A DNA stretch of 34,355 nt from Promineifilum sp. (GTDB lineage: Bacteria; Chloroflexota; Anaerolineae; Promineifilales; Promineifilaceae). The notes under the pieces were generated by a model, which was given only the letters and a program-made list of their open reading frames with translations, was not told the DNA's origin and did no database searches. Shown one piece after another: positions 33,687-34,355 of the stretch. Numbering within the stretch: the stretch's first letter is position 1; each line of letters starts with the position of its first letter. The position numbers were made by a program, and so were the translations under genes. The DNA lies in assembly GCA_019454405.1 (NCBI GenBank), contig JACFOH010000018.1, forward strand, positions 8,732-43,086, in the 5' to 3' direction.

Positions 33687-34110
33687 AGTCATTAGGCGTC
33701 TCAGGTCTTTCGATCTGTTGTCAATAAAGCCCCGTCCATTTCAGGACGGAGACCCTATCTAGCTGGATACGGATAAGCACAGCGACAGTTAACGTTGCAA
33801 TAAATAGAAGCTATTGACAATTGATGGTACACCTATGCATATCGAGCCTTCAGGCTGTAACATCAAATGATTATTTCTTCCTGGCGCTAATCATGCTTCC
33901 TTGATCGTGAAGCGTTCGATTTGACTCAGGTTTATCTATCCAAAACAACAACCGTCCTGCACGCAATTTCAATTTAAAACGCGACCAGCTACTTAGGTTG
34001 TTCCTTATCGACTGTTATGCCGTCGGCATCCAATCTTCGTGCCAACTCTAGCAATGGCAAAAAGCCGTTTCCTGTGCAATCAGTTTTAAGATCCTAGTTC
34101 CAGACCCGTG
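33687..34110. other. AT-rich gap of 0.4 kb between recA and recX with no clear gene
   Basis: No convincing ORF or RNA gene is seen in this 424-bp stretch. Hand-counted GC of 33781-34020 is 41 % (98 of 240), well below the neighbouring genes. On the minus strand a short open stretch near 34075-33990 reads D-L-K-T-D-C-T-G-N-G-F-L-P-L-L-E-L-A-R-R and ends in TAG after about 34 codons; it could be a gene remnant or chance. A 6-bp hairpin lies at 33732-33749. Confidence 0.5.
33732..33749. repeat. CCGTCC-N6-GGACGG hairpin, IS200/IS605-end-like
   Basis: CCGTCC and GGACGG form a 6-bp stem around ATTTCA, with TTGTCAATAAAG just before and a C-rich flank. CCCCGTCC...GGACGGGG hairpins are typical of IS200/IS605-type element ends. 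No transposase is present; this may be a remnant or a lone transcription signal. Confidence 0.35.
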
Positions 34111-34355
34111 CTATTGAGTCTGAATGGCCGGCAAGCCGGCTGACTGGCGAATCTGGCTTTCCAGATCCAGCAGCATGTCGGGATTCTGCGCCAGATAACT
34201 CTTCGCATTCTCCCGTCCTTGTCCTAGAAGTGTATCTCTATATCGAATGAAAGCCCCGCGTTTGTCAAGCAAGTTGTTCTCAATAGCCAGGTCAAGGACG
34301 TCTCCAGTCCTGGAGATCCCCTCGTTGTACATGATGTCGAACTCGCACTCGGTGA
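34111..34355 (-). CDS. recA: RecA recombinase, C-terminal part (5' end outside window)
   Basis: The frame continues past the right edge; the visible part is the final 80 or so residues. It begins with T-E-C-E-F-D-I-M-Y-N-E-G-I-S-R-T-G-D-V-L-D-L-A, the conserved RecA segment before the C-terminal domain, and contains L-G-Q-G-R-E-N-A-K-S-Y-L. The end is short and ends in P-A-I-Q-T-Q, lacking the long acidic tail of E. coli RecA. It lies on the same strand as recX, 462 bp upstream of it. Confidence 0.96.
   Translation of the reverse strand, partial: TECEFDIMYNEGISRTGDVLDLAIENNLLDKRGAFIRYRDTLLGQGRENAKSYLAQNPDMLLDLESQIRQSAGLPAIQTQ

Noticed and set aside
33990..34080. Short minus-strand open stretch in the recA-recX gap as a gene
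   Set aside because: It is only about 34 codons after a stop, has no clear start or ribosome-binding site, and chance gives such lengths often.
1..34355. CRISPR arrays, tRNA, rRNA, prophage or complete insertion sequences
   Set aside because: No regularly spaced repeats, cloverleaf or T-loop patterns, integrase, transposase or phage genes were seen on reading both strands.

Overview
The window reads as chromosomal DNA of a free-living bacterium with mid-50s to 60 % GC in coding regions. The gene set fits a Chloroflexota lineage, probably Anaerolineae- or Caldilineae-like: an aerobic caa3-type oxidase cluster, lipoproteins with long Pro/Thr linkers, many TTG/GTG starts, and a cysteine-free bL31 with an added C-terminal domain. 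The taxon is an inference from style and content; no rRNA or other decisive marker is present. Almost every gene is a housekeeping or envelope gene. I see no prophage, CRISPR array, tRNA, rRNA or intact insertion sequence.

Layout. 1-7.7 kb: tail of a GNAT acetyltransferase (cut by the window edge), SppA-type peptidase, thiamine pyrophosphokinase, a YhhQ/VUT queuosine-precursor transporter, rlmN and xth as a divergent pair, and a membrane glycosyltransferase. 7.7-10.5 kb: folB-folK, a polysaccharide-deacetylase lipoprotein, and erpA with a textbook promoter and terminator. 10.5-15 kb: a DUF2203 protein, then a leftward block of rplU-rpmA-rpmE (ribosomal proteins L21, L27, L31), a terminator, tdk-hpt, and a CCA-adding/poly(A) polymerase. 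15-25 kb: an ECF sigma factor, an unknown membrane protein, coxB (with fused cytochrome c)-coxA-coxD-coxC, a hairpin, then ctaG-SURF1-transglutaminase (TgpA-like). 25-31.4 kb: a GAF-PAS-class III nucleotidyl cyclase, an AI-2E family permease, a GT4 glycosyltransferase, a flippase-like membrane protein and a lipoprotein. 31.4-34.4 kb: rny, recX, an AT-rich 0.4 kb gap, and the 3' end of recA (cut by the right edge).

How it works together. The 16.9-22.6 kb cluster encodes a type A2 caa3 cytochrome oxidase with its copper and heme assembly factors. rplU-rpmA-rpmE start from a perfect TTGACA-17-TATAAT promoter through a structured leader of about 110 nt that ends in a terminator-like hairpin, which suggests attenuation or autoregulation. 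recX lies directly behind a strong hairpin terminator and so probably depends on read-through from recA.

Most notable points: (1) the bL31 gene carries a C-terminal helix-hairpin-helix domain resembling the RNA polymerase alpha-CTD; (2) the rplU leader; (3) several genes have an (often extended) -10 box only 6-9 nt before the ATG, which indicates leaderless mRNAs; (4) a perfect 10-bp inverted repeat brackets the GT4 promoter; (5) a CRP-like GTGA-N6-TCAC palindrome lies 6 kb from a predicted adenylate cyclase; (6) the recA-recX gap is AT-rich and holds an IS605-like hairpin. All functions are assigned by reading motifs; no database search was run.
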